Notes: generated by a model not told the origin, from the letters alone. DNA of 45,452 nucleotides from Nitrospirota bacterium (GCA_004321925.1 SCQH01000083.1:1-45452), one strand, 5' to 3'. Positions 16,191 to 25,903 are shown, counted from the stretch's first letter. A program made the numbers and translations.

Positions 16191-17099
16191 ATGAAGATCG
16201 GCATGGTCGGGCTTGGGAAGATGGGGATGAATATGGCGCGGCGCCTGCTTCTGAAAGGGCAGAAGGTGGTGGCCTTCAACCGGTCCCCTGAAAAGGTGGC
16301 CGAGATCATGAAAGAGGGGGCAGAAGGCGCCCATACCCTTGGAGAACTGGTCGCTAAGCTTGACCGGCCGAGGGTGATATGGCTCATGCTCCCTGCGGGC
16401 AGACCGGTGGACGATCTGCTGGAAGCGCTCATCCCATTGCTCGCAAAGGGAGATACGATCGTCGAGGGCGGCAACAGTTTCTATAAGGACGATATCAGGC
16501 GGGAGGGTCTGCTCCGCACAGCAGGCATGCAGTGGCTCGATGCCGGGGTGAGCGGCGGGGTCTGGGGGCTCAAGAACGGCTATTGCCTTATGCTCGGAGG
16601 CGAGCGGCAGGTCTATGATGCCCTGCTCCCGCTCTTTGAGGCTCTTGCCCCGCAGGACGGATATCTCTATTGCGGTCCGGCCGGCGCAGGCCACTTTGTC
16701 AAGATGATTCATAACGGCATTGAATACGGCATGATGTCCGCCTATGGCGAGGGTTTCGAGATCCTGAACGCCTCCCCGTACGGAAGCACGGTCGATCCTG
16801 CGGCGGTCGCCCATCTCTGGAACCAGGGGAGCGTGGTGCGGTCATGGCTGCTCGAACTGGCCGAAGAGGCATTTAAAAAAGACGGGAGGCTTGAGACGGT
16901 CAGGGGCTTTATTGAAGATTCGGGCGAGGGGAGATGGACCGTCCAGCAGGCCATCGATTCTGCTGTCCCTGCCCCGGTCATCACGGCCGCCCTGTATCAG
17001 CGGTTCCGGTCGAGGCAGGACGATCCATTTGCTGACCGTCTCCTTGCGGCTCTCAGGAACGAGTTCGGAGGCCACGCTGTTCAGAAGAAGGGGGACTGA
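16191..17099 (+). CDS. gnd: 6-phosphogluconate dehydrogenase (decarboxylating), short form
   Basis: Predicted 302-residue cytosolic enzyme converting 6-phosphogluconate to ribulose 5-phosphate and CO2. The N-terminal Rossmann motif is GMVGLGKMGMNMARRL, with NRSP after beta2. The substrate-binding signature DAGVSGGVWGLKNGYCLMLGG and the catalytic region GPAGAGHFVKMIHNGIEYGMM (K, H, N) are intact. At ~300 residues it is the short YqeC/GndA-like form, not the 470-residue Escherichia coli type; such enzymes often use NAD+. The start ATG 16191 follows GGGAGGAGA; upstream in-frame residues are not conserved. First gene of the operon gnd-zwf-pgl-transferase, 2 nt before zwf. Confidence 0.95.
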   Translation: MKIGMVGLGKMGMNMARRLLLKGQKVVAFNRSPEKVAEIMKEGAEGAHTLGELVAKLDRPRVIWLMLPAGRPVDDLLEALIPLLAKGDTIVEGGNSFYKDDIRREGLLRTAGMQWLDAGVSGGVWGLKNGYCLMLGGERQVYDALLPLFEALAPQDGYLYCGPAGAGHFVKMIHNGIEYGMMSAYGEGFEILNASPYGSTVDPAAVAHLWNQGSVVRSWLLELAEEAFKKDGRLETVRGFIEDSGEGRWTVQQAIDSAVPAPVITAALYQRFRSRQDDPFADRLLAALRNEFGGHAVQKKGD

Positions 17100-17101
17100 C
17101 C

Positions 17102-18661
17102 ATGGTTGAGGGACCTTTTTTCGACCTTACAGGGAATGTCTTCGGCAGGGTGATCTCCGGGGCCGATCCGCACTGCAGCATTGATATTCCCTCCCCCTGC
17201 TCAGTGATCATATTCGGCGCCTCCGGCGACCTCACCCGGAGGAAGATAATCCCCTCGCTCTACCGGCTCCTTGCCATCGGCCTGCTTCCCGATCCTTTCT
17301 TTGTCATAGGCGCTGCCCGCACCCCGACCAGCGACGCTGACTTCAGGGCATCGATGAAGAAGGCTGTGCAGGAGGCCCTCCCCAAGGACTTTTCCGAAAG
17401 CTCATGGGAGACTTTTTCTGAAATGCTGTATTTCGTGCAGATCGACTATGACGGCAGTGAGAGCTACGTCGGACTGCGGGATAAGATACAGGACCTCGAG
17501 GCGAAGCATGCCACCGGCGGCAACAGGATATACTATCTGGCCACACCTCCGGCAGTCTATGAGCCGGTCATCGAAAACCTCGGGCTTGCCGGGCTTTCCC
17601 AGGAGGAGGGCGCATACCGGCATATCGTTGTCGAAAAACCGATCGGGAGCGATCTGGAGTCGGCGAGACATCTCAACCAGACCCTTGCCGCATCGTTTGG
17701 CGAGCGTCAGATATACCGGATGGACCATTATCTCGCTAAGGAGACGGTCCAGAACATCCTGATGTTTCGGTTTGCGAATTCGCTCTTCGAGCCTGTCTGG
17801 AACAAGATGTATATCGACCATGTCGAGATCACAGCGTCAGAGACGCTGGGCGTCGAGCACCGGGCAGGCTATTACGAGCAGGCCGGGGTGATACGGGACA
17901 TGTTCCAGAACCATATCTTCCAGCTCCTTGCACTGACCGCAATGGAGCCGCCTGTCCTCTTCGATGCCGAACGGGTGCGGGATGAAAAGGTAAAGGTCCT
18001 GAGGGCCATCCGTCCGTTCGACCTTGAGGATCTCGGCAGCCAGGTCGTTACCGGGCAGTATGACAGCGGGTCTGTCAGTGGCAGCGATGTCCCTGCATAC
18101 CGGGATGAACCCGGCGTCTCTCCCGGATCAACAACCCCCACATATGCGGCGATGAAGGTCCATATCGACAACTGGAGATGGAGCGGCGTCCCGTTCTATC
18201 TCCGCTCGGGCAAGAGGCTTGCGGCCCGGAAGGCAGAGATCGCGATCCATTTCAGGCCGGTCCCGCACCTGATGTTCTCTCAGGCCATGGCAGACGGCAT
18301 CGCCCCCAACGTGCTGATCCTCAGGGTCCAGCCTGATGAGGGGATAGGCCTGCATTTCCAGGCCAAGAACCCCGGCTCACGGGTATGCCTCAATACCGTC
18401 CTGATGAACTTCTCCTACCAAAATGCCTTTGTGCTGGACGGGTACGAGCGGGTGCTCCTGGACTGTATGCAGGCTGACCAGATGCTCTTTGTCCGGGCAG
18501 ACGGCGTGGAGCAGGCCTGGGCCGTGCTGACGCCGGTGATCGAGCGGCTGACCGCCCTGGCAAGACCCGGAGATCTTCCGAACTACCCGGCCGGCTCTTC
18601 AGGCCCTGCAGGGGCAGACGATCTGCTCAAGAGGGACGGCAGGCAATGGAGAGCACTCTGA
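17102..18661 (+). CDS. zwf: Glucose-6-phosphate 1-dehydrogenase
   Basis: Predicted 519-residue enzyme oxidising glucose 6-phosphate to 6-phosphogluconolactone. The coenzyme site is VIFGASGDLTRRKIIPSLYR (~38-57), EKPIGSD comes next, and the active-site signature RMDHYLAKETVQN (~203-215) carries the catalytic His and Lys. The first ~35 residues before the Rossmann fold are longer than usual and not recognised. Most G6PDs prefer NADP+; the cofactor here cannot be read. It starts 2 nt after gnd and overlaps pgl by 16 nt, so the three are cotranscribed and coupled. Confidence 0.96.
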   Translation: MVEGPFFDLTGNVFGRVISGADPHCSIDIPSPCSVIIFGASGDLTRRKIIPSLYRLLAIGLLPDPFFVIGAARTPTSDADFRASMKKAVQEALPKDFSESSWETFSEMLYFVQIDYDGSESYVGLRDKIQDLEAKHATGGNRIYYLATPPAVYEPVIENLGLAGLSQEEGAYRHIVVEKPIGSDLESARHLNQTLAASFGERQIYRMDHYLAKETVQNILMFRFANSLFEPVWNKMYIDHVEITASETLGVEHRAGYYEQAGVIRDMFQNHIFQLLALTAMEPPVLFDAERVRDEKVKVLRAIRPFDLEDLGSQVVTGQYDSGSVSGSDVPAYRDEPGVSPGSTTPTYAAMKVHIDNWRWSGVPFYLRSGKRLAARKAEIAIHFRPVPHLMFSQAMADGIAPNVLILRVQPDEGIGLHFQAKNPGSRVCLNTVLMNFSYQNAFVLDGYERVLLDCMQADQMLFVRADGVEQAWAVLTPVIERLTALARPGDLPNYPAGSSGPAGADDLLKRDGRQWRAL

Positions 18662-19389
18662 GGGAGGAGGTCCGGATATTCCCCGACCCTGAAGGACTGG
18701 CCCGGGCAGCCGCCGCTATCTTTGCAGGGTCTGCTGAGCGTGCCATTGCCGGGAAGGGCAGGTTTTCTGTCGCCCTTTCAGGTGGTTCGACCCCTCTCGG
18801 ACTCTTTCGCATCCTCGGCTCGGCCTATGGCGATACGCTCAGATGGGAGCAGGTGCATCTTTTCTGGGCGGATGAGCGCTCAGTTCCGCCTGACCATGAA
18901 GAGAGCAACTTCAGGCATGCTCATGAAGAGCTGCTCAGCAAGGTCCTCATTCCTGCCTCCAACATCCACAGGATCAGGGGTGAACTCCCCCCTTTGGAAG
19001 CAGCAGCCGGATATGCAAGGGAGATGGTCAGCTATTTTGGCACTGCCGGCCCCCCGGCATTCGATTGTATCCTCCTTGGCCTCGGACAGGACGGCCATAC
19101 TGCCTCTCTCTTCCCCGGGTCTGATGGCCTGAAAGATACAGGACATTATGCGCTGCCGTCATATTCCGGGGCCGCCGGAAACTGGAGGGTGACCCTTACC
19201 CTTGCTGTTTTGAACAATGCCGCGGAGATCCTTTTTCTTGTCTCCGGCGCAGCTAAGGCAGGGATAGTCAGGGAGGTCCTTCAAAAAGGCCAAAGAGACT
19301 TGTACCCTGCCGGAAGCATAAGACCTTCTCGCGGCAGCATCACCTGGCTTCTCGATAGAGAGGCGGCCTCCGGGCTTGGGGCCTGCTAG
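18646..19389 (+). CDS. pgl: 6-phosphogluconolactonase (DevB type)
   Basis: Predicted 247-residue enzyme hydrolysing 6-phosphogluconolactone, the middle step between zwf and gnd. Family signatures are VALSGGSTPLGLFRIL, HLFWADERSVPPDHEESNFR and DCILLGLGQDGHTASLFPGS, all intact. ATG 18646 lies inside the end of zwf (16-nt overlap), and the preceding GGACGGCAGG can serve as a ribosome site. Confidence 0.95.
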   Translation: MESTLREEVRIFPDPEGLARAAAAIFAGSAERAIAGKGRFSVALSGGSTPLGLFRILGSAYGDTLRWEQVHLFWADERSVPPDHEESNFRHAHEELLSKVLIPASNIHRIRGELPPLEAAAGYAREMVSYFGTAGPPAFDCILLGLGQDGHTASLFPGSDGLKDTGHYALPSYSGAAGNWRVTLTLAVLNNAAEILFLVSGAAKAGIVREVLQKGQRDLYPAGSIRPSRGSITWLLDREAASGLGAC

Positions 19390-19390
19390 G

Positions 19391-19996
19391 GTGAACCGGA
19401 ACCTCTACGGTCTTATGATCAAGTACCCTGAACCGGGCAGGGTCAAGACCCGCCTTGCCAGGGTTATCGGTCCGGAGCAGGCCGCCCTGATCAGCAGGCA
19501 GACGGCTGAAACGGTCGTGCGACAGACCTCTCCGGATGACAGGGCAGATATCCGGTATGACCGGTATATTTTTTATGACCCGCCTGATCGGGGACAGGAC
19601 TTCGTCTCATGGCTCCCTGATGAGGCATTCATCCTGCAAAGCGGCAGGGATGTGGGTGAAAGGATGGATGCGGCGGTCCGGCATCTTATCGGGCTTGGCG
19701 CTGCCAGGGCGGTCATCACCGGGGCTGACATACCCGGTCTCTCCCGGGAGATCCTCGTACAGGCCTTTGAACTGCTCGACCATGCAGACGTCGTGCTCGG
19801 ACCTGCCCTGGACGGAGGCTATTACCTTATCGGCATGAAGAAGCCTATGCCGGAACTCTTTCATGATATCCCCTGGAGCAGCCCGGAAGTTCTTTCGGAG
19901 ACGCTCAAGGTCCTGAGCCGTTTAAATAGGTCCTACAGTCTTCTCCCTGCCCTTTCAGACCTCGATACGATCGAGGACCTGCATCGTCAGGGCTGA
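19391..19996 (+). CDS. CofC-like nucleotidyl/glycosyltransferase (DUF2064, rSAM/selenodomain-associated type 1)
   Basis: Predicted 201-residue GT-A fold transferase. The N-terminal IKYPEPGRVKTRLARVIGPE resembles the nucleotide-binding loop of MobA/CofC/GT2-like enzymes, GADIPGLS carries the metal-binding Asp region, and GPALDGGYYLIGMKKP with the following DIPWSSPEVL is the DUF2064 signature. Family databases name this group after its frequent neighbourhood with the rSAM/selenodomain (ArsS) proteins and it is also called an arsenosugar-biosynthesis glycosyltransferase; the actual substrate is not established here. GTG 19391 is preferred because it directly follows the pgl stop; TTG 19376 is possible. 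Its 3' end overlaps the convergent peroxidase gene by 10 nt. Confidence 0.82.
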   Translation: MNRNLYGLMIKYPEPGRVKTRLARVIGPEQAALISRQTAETVVRQTSPDDRADIRYDRYIFYDPPDRGQDFVSWLPDEAFILQSGRDVGERMDAAVRHLIGLGAARAVITGADIPGLSREILVQAFELLDHADVVLGPALDGGYYLIGMKKPMPELFHDIPWSSPEVLSETLKVLSRLNRSYSLLPALSDLDTIEDLHRQG

Positions 19997-21195
19997 CTCA
20001 GGGGGCTGCTGAGCGTCCTGAGAAAGGCCTCCAGTTTCAGAAGGTCCTCATCTTCCAGGTCCGGGTGATCGGTCTCCCTGCTTGCAGACATACGGTAAAA
20101 TCGAAGGACATCCCTCAGGCTCTTCAATTGGCCCGCATGCATATAAGGTGGCCGTTCAGCAGTATTTCTCAGTGTAGGGGTCTTGAACGTCCCTTCATAT
20201 TTCTTCAGGTCCCTGTCGATAAAACGGAGTTCGAGGCACTGCTCGGGTTTTGCGTCGCTGTATCTGCCGAGGCAGTTGAACTCGTCCGCAAGCACTTTAG
20301 GTATCCCCTCTGCCCGTCCCCTGTCAGGGCTGTCCAGACCCACATGATGGAAGCTGCTGTTCGTAAAGAGCGGACCGTTATGGCAGTTTATGCATTTTGC
20401 CCTGCCGATAAAAAGCCTGAGCCCCTCCACAGCATCCCGGCCCATGATCTTCGCTGCTGTTCCGGGGTCGTTTGCGGCCACTGCCTCAACATACTTGTCA
20501 AAGGCCGAGGGCTGCGGCAGTATCCGGCTCACATAGGCAGCCAGCGCCTTGCCGATGTTGGCATAGATCCTGTTCACCGAGTCCCGGTCAGCAGGTTTCA
20601 TGCTGTTCCAGAGCCTGGCTGCGGCAGGATTCCCGGTGCCGGGGCTGGCCTTCGGAGGGCAGCTTGCATGGTCTATCTTCGGTAAACTGCCGAAGATAGC
20701 TTCGTATTCCGTCCGGTATTTATCAAGGATGAGGTGCGCGCACATGGAGCGGGTAAAGCCATGCTCCACCGAGCTTTCTATCGGCCCGATGGCCTGGGAC
20801 CAGAGGCTGTCCTTCCTGCCGTCCCAGAAGAACCAGGCATTATAGGCAGAGCCGATAAGTGGCATGGTCCTTCTCGTTGTCCTGCCCATGCCTTTTGCCA
20901 GGGCCAGTCTGTCGGTAAAACTGATCGCCGGGATATGGCAGGTCGCGCAGGAGACCTTTTTGTTTGCGCTGAACCGCTTATCAAAAAAAAGCTTCTTCCC
21001 GAACTCCGCTGCCTTCGGGTCAGCGGCATACGCATTTGACGGGTCCTTAGGCAGGGGAGGCAGCGAAGCAAGAGAAAGGGAGCGAATGGTCGTGAGCTCC
21101 TCTTTGCTCCAGGCCTGCAGCGGGTCAGTTTCAGCATAAACCAGGCCCGCCATGAACAGTATTGCCGGTAGTATCGTCAGGATCTTTTTAAGCAT
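19987..21195 (-). CDS. Periplasmic di-haem cytochrome c peroxidase (MauG/CcpA family)
   Basis: Predicted 402-residue exported haemoprotein. A signal peptide spans 1-21 ([13 protein letters not shown]). There are two c-type haem sites: CATCH at C83/C86/H87 and CINCH at C268/C271/H272. The segments [32 protein letters not shown] and [24 protein letters not shown] are characteristic of the family. Members reduce hydrogen peroxide with electrons from small cytochromes or, in MauG, oxidise a protein tryptophan; the conserved MHAG/MHDG motif favours a peroxidase. The start overlaps the end of pgi by 8 nt, so both are in one operon. Confidence 0.93.
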   Translation of the reverse strand: MLKKILTILPAILFMAGLVYAETDPLQAWSKEELTTIRSLSLASLPPLPKDPSNAYAADPKAAEFGKKLFFDKRFSANKKVSCATCHIPAISFTDRLALAKGMGRTTRRTMPLIGSAYNAWFFWDGRKDSLWSQAIGPIESSVEHGFTRSMCAHLILDKYRTEYEAIFGSLPKIDHASCPPKASPGTGNPAAARLWNSMKPADRDSVNRIYANIGKALAAYVSRILPQPSAFDKYVEAVAANDPGTAAKIMGRDAVEGLRLFIGRAKCINCHNGPLFTNSSFHHVGLDSPDRGRAEGIPKVLADEFNCLGRYSDAKPEQCLELRFIDRDLKKYEGTFKTPTLRNTAERPPYMHAGQLKSLRDVLRFYRMSASRETDHPDLEDEDLLKLEAFLRTLSSPLSQP

Positions 21196-22858
21196 CTGAA
21201 GTCTCCTTTGTTCTCATCTCTATGCATGCCCTGATCAGGCCGCTGGTCGAAGGATCATGCTGCGACAGCTCTTTTTTGCCGGACAGTTCAGTCAGTATCT
21301 TTTTTGCAAGCTGTTTGCCGAGCTCGACCCCCCACTGGTCAAAACTGAATATGTTCCAGATCACGCCCTGAACGAAGATCTTATGTTCATACAGTGCGAT
21401 GAGACTGCCGAGCGTCCTGGGGGTCAGTTTTGTAAGGAGGATGGAGTTCGTCGGCCTGTTCCCGCTGAAGACCCGGTAAGGCGTCTGCCTGGCTATCTCT
21501 ATGTCGTCCTTGCCTGCCGCCTTCAGCTCGGCCACAACCTCTTCTTTCGTCTTCCCGGACATGAGGGCCTCTGTCTGGGCGAAGAAATTCGACAGGAGGA
21601 TCAGGTGGTGGTCGCCGACAGGGTTATGGCTTATGGCAGGCGCAATGAAATCACAGGGGACCAGCTTTGTCCCCTGGTGGAGCAGCTGGTAAAAGGCATG
21701 CTGGCCGTTCGTGCCGGGCTCCCCCCAGATGACCGGGCCGGTCTGGTACGATACAGCCTCTCCGCTGCGGTCGACAGACTTCCCGTTGCTCTCCATATCT
21801 CCCTGCTGGAAATAGGCCGGGAACCGGTGCATATACTGGTCATAGGGGAGGATGGCATGCGTCTCCGAGCCGAAAAAGTTGTTATACCATATCCCGATGA
21901 GCCCGAGGATGAGCGGGAGGTTCTTCTGAGGCGGCGCCTCGCGGAAATGGTTGTCCATGGCATGGGCGCCTTCAAGCAATGCCCTGAAATTATCAAAGCC
22001 GATGGTGCAGGCGATCGAAAGCCCGATGGCAGACCAGAGGGAATATCTGCCTCCGACCCAGTCCCAGAAGACGAACATGTTCTCGGGAGCAATGCCGAAC
22101 TTTTCGACCTCAGGGGCATTCGTCGAGAGGGCCACGAAATGCTTCCTGATATGGGTCTCGTCCCCGGCGGCCTTGAGGAACCACTGCCGGGCAGTATGGG
22201 CATTCGTCATCGTCTCCTGGGTCGTAAAGGTCTTCGAGGCGATCATAAAGAGCGTTGTCTCAGGGGAGACCTTCTTCAGGGTCTCGACGATATGTGTCCC
22301 GTCGATGTTCGAGACAAAGTGGGAGGTGATCCCGGGGGCATGATAAGGCCTGAGCGCCTCGGTCACCATCACCGGGCCAAGGTCAGAGCCGCCGATGCCG
22401 ATATTGACGATGTCGGTGATGGTCTTGCCTGTATAGCCTTTCCACTGGCCCGAGATGACCCTGCCGGAAAAGGCCTCCATCTGTTTCAGCACTGCATTGA
22501 TCTCCGGCATAAGGTCCTTGCCTTCAAGCAGCACCGGCGTATTCGACCGGTTCCTGAGCGCTGCATGCAGCACTGCACGGTCCTCGGTCTCGTTGATCCG
22601 GTCGCCGCTGAACATCTGCTCTATCGCACGGCTGACCCCTGCCTCTACGGCCAGTTCGAACAGAAGCTGCATTGTTTCATCGGTGAGGATATTCTTTGAA
22701 TAATCCAAAAGCATATCTTCGAAGCGGACCGAAAAGTTCGTGAACCGGTCAGGATCATCGGAGAAGAGCTGGTTCATCCTGGTGTCCTTCATCTCCTCAT
22801 AATGTCCCCGGAGCTTTTCCCAGGCGGCTGTATGCACGGGATTCTGATGTGGCAGCAT
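21188..22858 (-). CDS. pgi: Glucose-6-phosphate isomerase
   Basis: Predicted 556-residue glycolytic enzyme interconverting glucose 6-phosphate and fructose 6-phosphate. The signatures [65 protein letters not shown] and the [18 protein letters not shown] active-site region are intact, as in the long (~550-residue) proteobacterial form. It lies downstream of the flavoprotein gene (99-nt gap) on the same strand. Product and position connect it with the gnd-zwf-pgl operon facing it, as both compete for glucose 6-phosphate. Confidence 0.96.
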   Translation of the reverse strand: MLPHQNPVHTAAWEKLRGHYEEMKDTRMNQLFSDDPDRFTNFSVRFEDMLLDYSKNILTDETMQLLFELAVEAGVSRAIEQMFSGDRINETEDRAVLHAALRNRSNTPVLLEGKDLMPEINAVLKQMEAFSGRVISGQWKGYTGKTITDIVNIGIGGSDLGPVMVTEALRPYHAPGITSHFVSNIDGTHIVETLKKVSPETTLFMIASKTFTTQETMTNAHTARQWFLKAAGDETHIRKHFVALSTNAPEVEKFGIAPENMFVFWDWVGGRYSLWSAIGLSIACTIGFDNFRALLEGAHAMDNHFREAPPQKNLPLILGLIGIWYNNFFGSETHAILPYDQYMHRFPAYFQQGDMESNGKSVDRSGEAVSYQTGPVIWGEPGTNGQHAFYQLLHQGTKLVPCDFIAPAISHNPVGDHHLILLSNFFAQTEALMSGKTKEEVVAELKAAGKDDIEIARQTPYRVFSGNRPTNSILLTKLTPRTLGSLIALYEHKIFVQGVIWNIFSFDQWGVELGKQLAKKILTELSGKKELSQHDPSTSGLIRACIEMRTKETSDA

Positions 22859-22957
22859 TCTTTTCCCTCCTGTTCCTTTCAGACGCTCGGTACCGAGCCT
22901 ATGCTTAACATGATACCAGAAATTACACGCCGTGTATTGAACATACGGGCCAGGGCG

Positions 22958-24406
22958 TCAGCCGCAGGCCCTTCCCCTGAGGCTGAAGAAGAACCTCAGC
23001 GTCTTTTTCACCTTCTCCGAGAAGATCTTGCCCGAAAAATAATTTCCGACGACCCGCTTGTTGATCTCCGCGAGGGTGGGGTAGGGATGCACGGCACCGG
23101 CAAGGGCAGAGAGCTTCACCCTGCCGTTGAGCGCCGCGACCCATTCACTGATCAGTTCCCCTGCATGGAGCCCGAGAATCTGGACCCCGAGCGGTCTTTC
23201 CCTTTCATCGAGGATGAGCCTGATCCTGCCGGGGGCCTCTCCCTCAGCCAGTCCCCTGTCGTTCCTTATGAACTCCTCTGTCCAGACAGCTGGCTTCAGA
23301 CCTGCCTCCTTTGCAGCCGTCTCGTTCATGCCGATACTGGCAAGCTCGGGGTCCGTATACGTGCACCAGGGGAAGAAGGTGTAATCGGTCCGGCGCGGCA
23401 GGTGCAGTATCGCATTCGTCAGGACAACGCCGCCTTCATACCCCGCGGCATGGGTGAACTGATATGCCCCGGTAACATCCCCTGCGCCGAAGATATGCTT
23501 TTGGGTCGTCCTGAGCCTGCTGTCGAGCCTGAGCCCCTTTCCGTCGAACTCCACCCCGGCCTTCTCAAGTCTGAGCCCCCTGAGGTTCGGCTCCCTGCCC
23601 AGGGCGACAAGGACCTGCTCGGCCCTGACCGCCGCTGTCTTTCCGTCCTTTGTCCTGAGTGTCACCTCGCGTTCTTTGCCGAGGTCCTTTACGGACCCGA
23701 CAGAGGCGTTGAGATGGAACCTCACCCCTTCAGCCGCAAGGTTCTCCCTGACCGCATCGGCCATGTCAGTATCCTCTCTGACGAGTATCTGAGAACTGCG
23801 CTGGATCACCGTCACCTCTGTGCCGAGCCTGCAGAAGGCCTGGGCCATCTCGATCGATATCGGCCCGGCACCCAGGATGATCATCGACCTCGGCAGACGG
23901 TCGAGATAAAAGATGTCCCTGTTCGTGAGATACGGGGTCCGGTCGAGGCCGTCGACCGTTGGAATGGCCGGGGATGAACCGGTGGCGATGACCCAGTTCC
24001 TGGCTGTGATGCCTTTTCCGTTAAGGCTGATGGTATGCTCATCCGTGAATGCGGCATCGCCGAATTCGACCTTCACCCCGAGGCCGCAGAACCTCTCGAC
24101 CGAGTCATGCTTCTGGATGGCGGCGATGACCGACCTGATCCGGTTCGAGACGTCCCTGAAATCCACCGGCTGCAGAGGCACAGCCGGAAGTCCGAACGCG
24201 GGTGCCCTTTTCATGAGTTGGTAGACATGGGCTGTCTTGATGAGGGTCTTGCTCGGGACACAGCCGTAATGGAGGCAGTCGCCCCCCAGCTTCGCTTCCT
24301 TATCTATAAGCAGGGTCTTTGCGCCGAACTGTGCCGCCCCTGCCGCGATGGTCAGACCTGCCGAACCGCCCCCGAGAATGCCGATATCATAATCAAAGCC
24401 GCTCAT
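22958..24406 (-). CDS. Mercuric-reductase-like pyridine nucleotide-disulfide oxidoreductase
   Basis: Predicted 482-residue FAD flavoprotein. The N-terminal FAD site is DIGILGGGSAGLTIAAGAA, the redox-active disulfide is C44/C49 in GGDCLHYGCVPSK, and the NAD(P)H site is SMIILGAGPISIEMAQAFCR. The second FAD motif is HIFGAGDVTGAYQFTHAAGYEG, and the C-terminal dimerisation domain holds the His-Pro pair GAVHPYPTLAEI. There is no N-terminal heavy-metal-associated domain and no C-terminal vicinal CC pair, so mercury reduction is unlikely. The general family is dihydrolipoamide dehydrogenase/MerA-like. Its neighbour is the TVP38/TMEM64 gene, a pairing seen in many genomes. True substrate unknown. Confidence 0.9.
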   Translation of the reverse strand: MSGFDYDIGILGGGSAGLTIAAGAAQFGAKTLLIDKEAKLGGDCLHYGCVPSKTLIKTAHVYQLMKRAPAFGLPAVPLQPVDFRDVSNRIRSVIAAIQKHDSVERFCGLGVKVEFGDAAFTDEHTISLNGKGITARNWVIATGSSPAIPTVDGLDRTPYLTNRDIFYLDRLPRSMIILGAGPISIEMAQAFCRLGTEVTVIQRSSQILVREDTDMADAVRENLAAEGVRFHLNASVGSVKDLGKEREVTLRTKDGKTAAVRAEQVLVALGREPNLRGLRLEKAGVEFDGKGLRLDSRLRTTQKHIFGAGDVTGAYQFTHAAGYEGGVVLTNAILHLPRRTDYTFFPWCTYTDPELASIGMNETAAKEAGLKPAVWTEEFIRNDRGLAEGEAPGRIRLILDERERPLGVQILGLHAGELISEWVAALNGRVKLSALAGAVHPYPTLAEINKRVVGNYFSGKIFSEKVKKTLRFFFSLRGRACG

Positions 24407-24430
24407 ACATGCCTCCTTTTCAATGTCTGC

Positions 24431-25126
24431 TTATGACCTCTTTCTCCGATAAACTGCAAGGAGCTTTTTCACCGCGACAGGGAAGATGCCGAGGACTGCA
24501 AAGGAGATGAGCAGACCGGGAGAGAGGATCCCTGAGACCGACTCGATCTTTGCCAGTTCCTTCCCTGCGTTCACATAGACAAAGGTCCCCGGGAGCATCC
24601 CAAGCTGGGAGACCCAGTAGAATCTGTGCAACGGGATCTTCGTAAGTCCCATCACCAGGTTGATCAGCCAGAACGGAAAGACCGGGATCAGCCTCAGACT
24701 AAAAAGGTAAAATGCCCCTTCTTTTTCGATGCCTTCATTGACCGTGCTGAGCCTCTCCCCGAATCGTGACTGGACCCAGTCGCGCAGAATGAACCGCGAG
24801 ACGACGCAGGCCAGGGTTGCCCCGATCGTGCTTGCAAAGGATACGACCAGCAGCCCGGTCCGGAGGCCGAAGAGGGCGCCGCCCGCAAGGGTCAGGACCA
24901 CCGCCCCAGGCAGGGAAAGAGAGGTCGCGGCGATATAGACCGCAGCGTATATAAGGACCACGGCCAGCGGATGTTCTGCATAGAGGAGACTGAAATGCTC
25001 CTGGGATGCCTTGATGGAGGAAAGCGTAAGATACTGGTCCAGACGAAACAGCCAAAAGGCGGTCACTGCAGAAAGCAGCAGGCCCCCGAGCGCAACCTTC
25101 TTAATCAGTTTATTGTCCATCCTCAC
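24431..25126 (-). CDS. TVP38/TMEM64-family membrane protein (VTT domain)
   Basis: Predicted 231-residue inner-membrane protein with about six hydrophobic segments. The VTT/SNARE-associated core contains SLPGAVVLTLAGGALFG (re-entrant loop) and the later VSRFILRDWV...RLIPVFPFWLINLVMGLTKI, followed by GMLPGTFVYVNAGKEL. Family members are DedA-like and are thought to act in lipid or envelope homeostasis. It lies 24 nt upstream of the flavoprotein gene, so the two are cotranscribed, and possibly the membrane protein serves that enzyme. Confidence 0.88.
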   Translation of the reverse strand: MRMDNKLIKKVALGGLLLSAVTAFWLFRLDQYLTLSSIKASQEHFSLLYAEHPLAVVLIYAAVYIAATSLSLPGAVVLTLAGGALFGLRTGLLVVSFASTIGATLACVVSRFILRDWVQSRFGERLSTVNEGIEKEGAFYLFSLRLIPVFPFWLINLVMGLTKIPLHRFYWVSQLGMLPGTFVYVNAGKELAKIESVSGILSPGLLISFAVLGIFPVAVKKLLAVYRRKRS

Positions 25127-25193
25127 ATCTTCAAAAACTCACTGAAGGTCTGACGCAACAGATATATCAAAATACCTCCCCTGCTTACGTCGA

Positions 25194-25466
25194 TCAATCT
25201 GACGCGAACCTTCGGGCTGCGCGTGTCTTTGCCCTGGCAGCCTCTTTGATACGGTCTCTGGGAGGCGAGCTTGTCTGAAGCGAGTCCAGAAGGTTTCTGC
25301 TGACAGTTGCTATCCCGTCGACGGCCTCGAGAAAGGCAGCCTCGTTTGTTTTCGAGGGTTTATTGAAGCCGCTGACCTTTCTCACGAACTGCAGTGCGGC
25401 TTCGCGGATCTCCGTGTCCGTCACCGGCGGCTCGAAGTTGAAGAGGGGTTTGATGTTCCTGCACAT
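25194..25466 (-). CDS. DUF2277 family protein
   Basis: A 90-residue cytosolic protein beginning MCRNIKPLFNFEPPVTDTEI and containing ALQFVRKVSGFNKPS and the PPRDR element, all diagnostic of DUF2277, whose function is unknown. The family's invariant start MCRN picks ATG 25466; upstream in-frame ATG 25472 and GTG 25475 are discarded, and GAGGTG serves as ribosome site. It follows the DsrE gene on the same strand. Confidence 0.85.
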   Translation of the reverse strand: MCRNIKPLFNFEPPVTDTEIREAALQFVRKVSGFNKPSKTNEAAFLEAVDGIATVSRNLLDSLQTSSPPRDRIKEAARAKTRAARRFASD

Positions 25467-25525
25467 AAGCATCACCTCGCTGTCTCAGGGGTCACCCGGC
25501 CTGTAAGAGGGCTGTTCATATTCTC

Positions 25526-25903
25526 CTAAAAGGTCAGTCCTTCCCGTTCAAGCAGCATTTCGCCAAGGAACGACCCCGGTCTTGGCTCGCTGTTGGGTAC
25601 CAGTTCGACCTTGTCGAGACCGTGATACTTCACGCACGAGGCGCAGATATAGAACTTTGAGCCGAAGTCCTCTATCAGGGTCTTCATCAGGTCTGCTATC
25701 GGCGAGAACTGGCCCTGTGACTGCCCGGTGAGCGTCTCTGCATAGCCCTTTTTCGCAAGCAGCGCTCCCTTGTCCATGAGAAAGAAATCAACGGGGGTGT
25801 CCATCGCCCTCATATTGGTCGCAAGCTGCAGGGCCCCGGCCACCTTGTCCGGATTGTCGTGGGAAGCGGTGATGATAAATACGAACTTTTTTCCTGACAT
25901 CAT
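25526..25903 (-). CDS. DsrE/DsrF-like family protein
   Basis: Predicted 125-residue cytosolic alpha/beta protein. It starts with KFVFIITASHDNPDKVAGALQLA, the usual DsrE-like first strand and helix, and has a Cys pair in FYICASCVKYHGL, where the first or second Cys occupies the position of the DsrE active-site cysteine. In sulfur metabolism DsrE carries persulfide, but isolated DsrE-like proteins like this one have uncertain roles. ATG 25903 follows AAGGAGGA. No dsr genes are nearby, so a link to sulfite reductase is not supported. Confidence 0.82.
   Translation of the reverse strand: MMSGKKFVFIITASHDNPDKVAGALQLATNMRAMDTPVDFFLMDKGALLAKKGYAETLTGQSQGQFSPIADLMKTLIEDFGSKFYICASCVKYHGLDKVELVPNSEPRPGSFLGEMLLEREGLTF

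Noticed and set aside
15043-16194. 383-codon plus-strand frame over the ArsS gene
   Set aside because: Antisense to a radical SAM protein with intact CxxxCxxC; no domain seen.
21257-22699. 480-codon frame opposite pgi
   Set aside because: It mirrors a conserved enzyme. Its protein is Arg/Gly/Asp-rich with no motif.
22802-23977. 391-codon frame opposite the mercuric-reductase-like gene
   Set aside because: Antisense shadow of the FAD flavoprotein, no recognisable domain.
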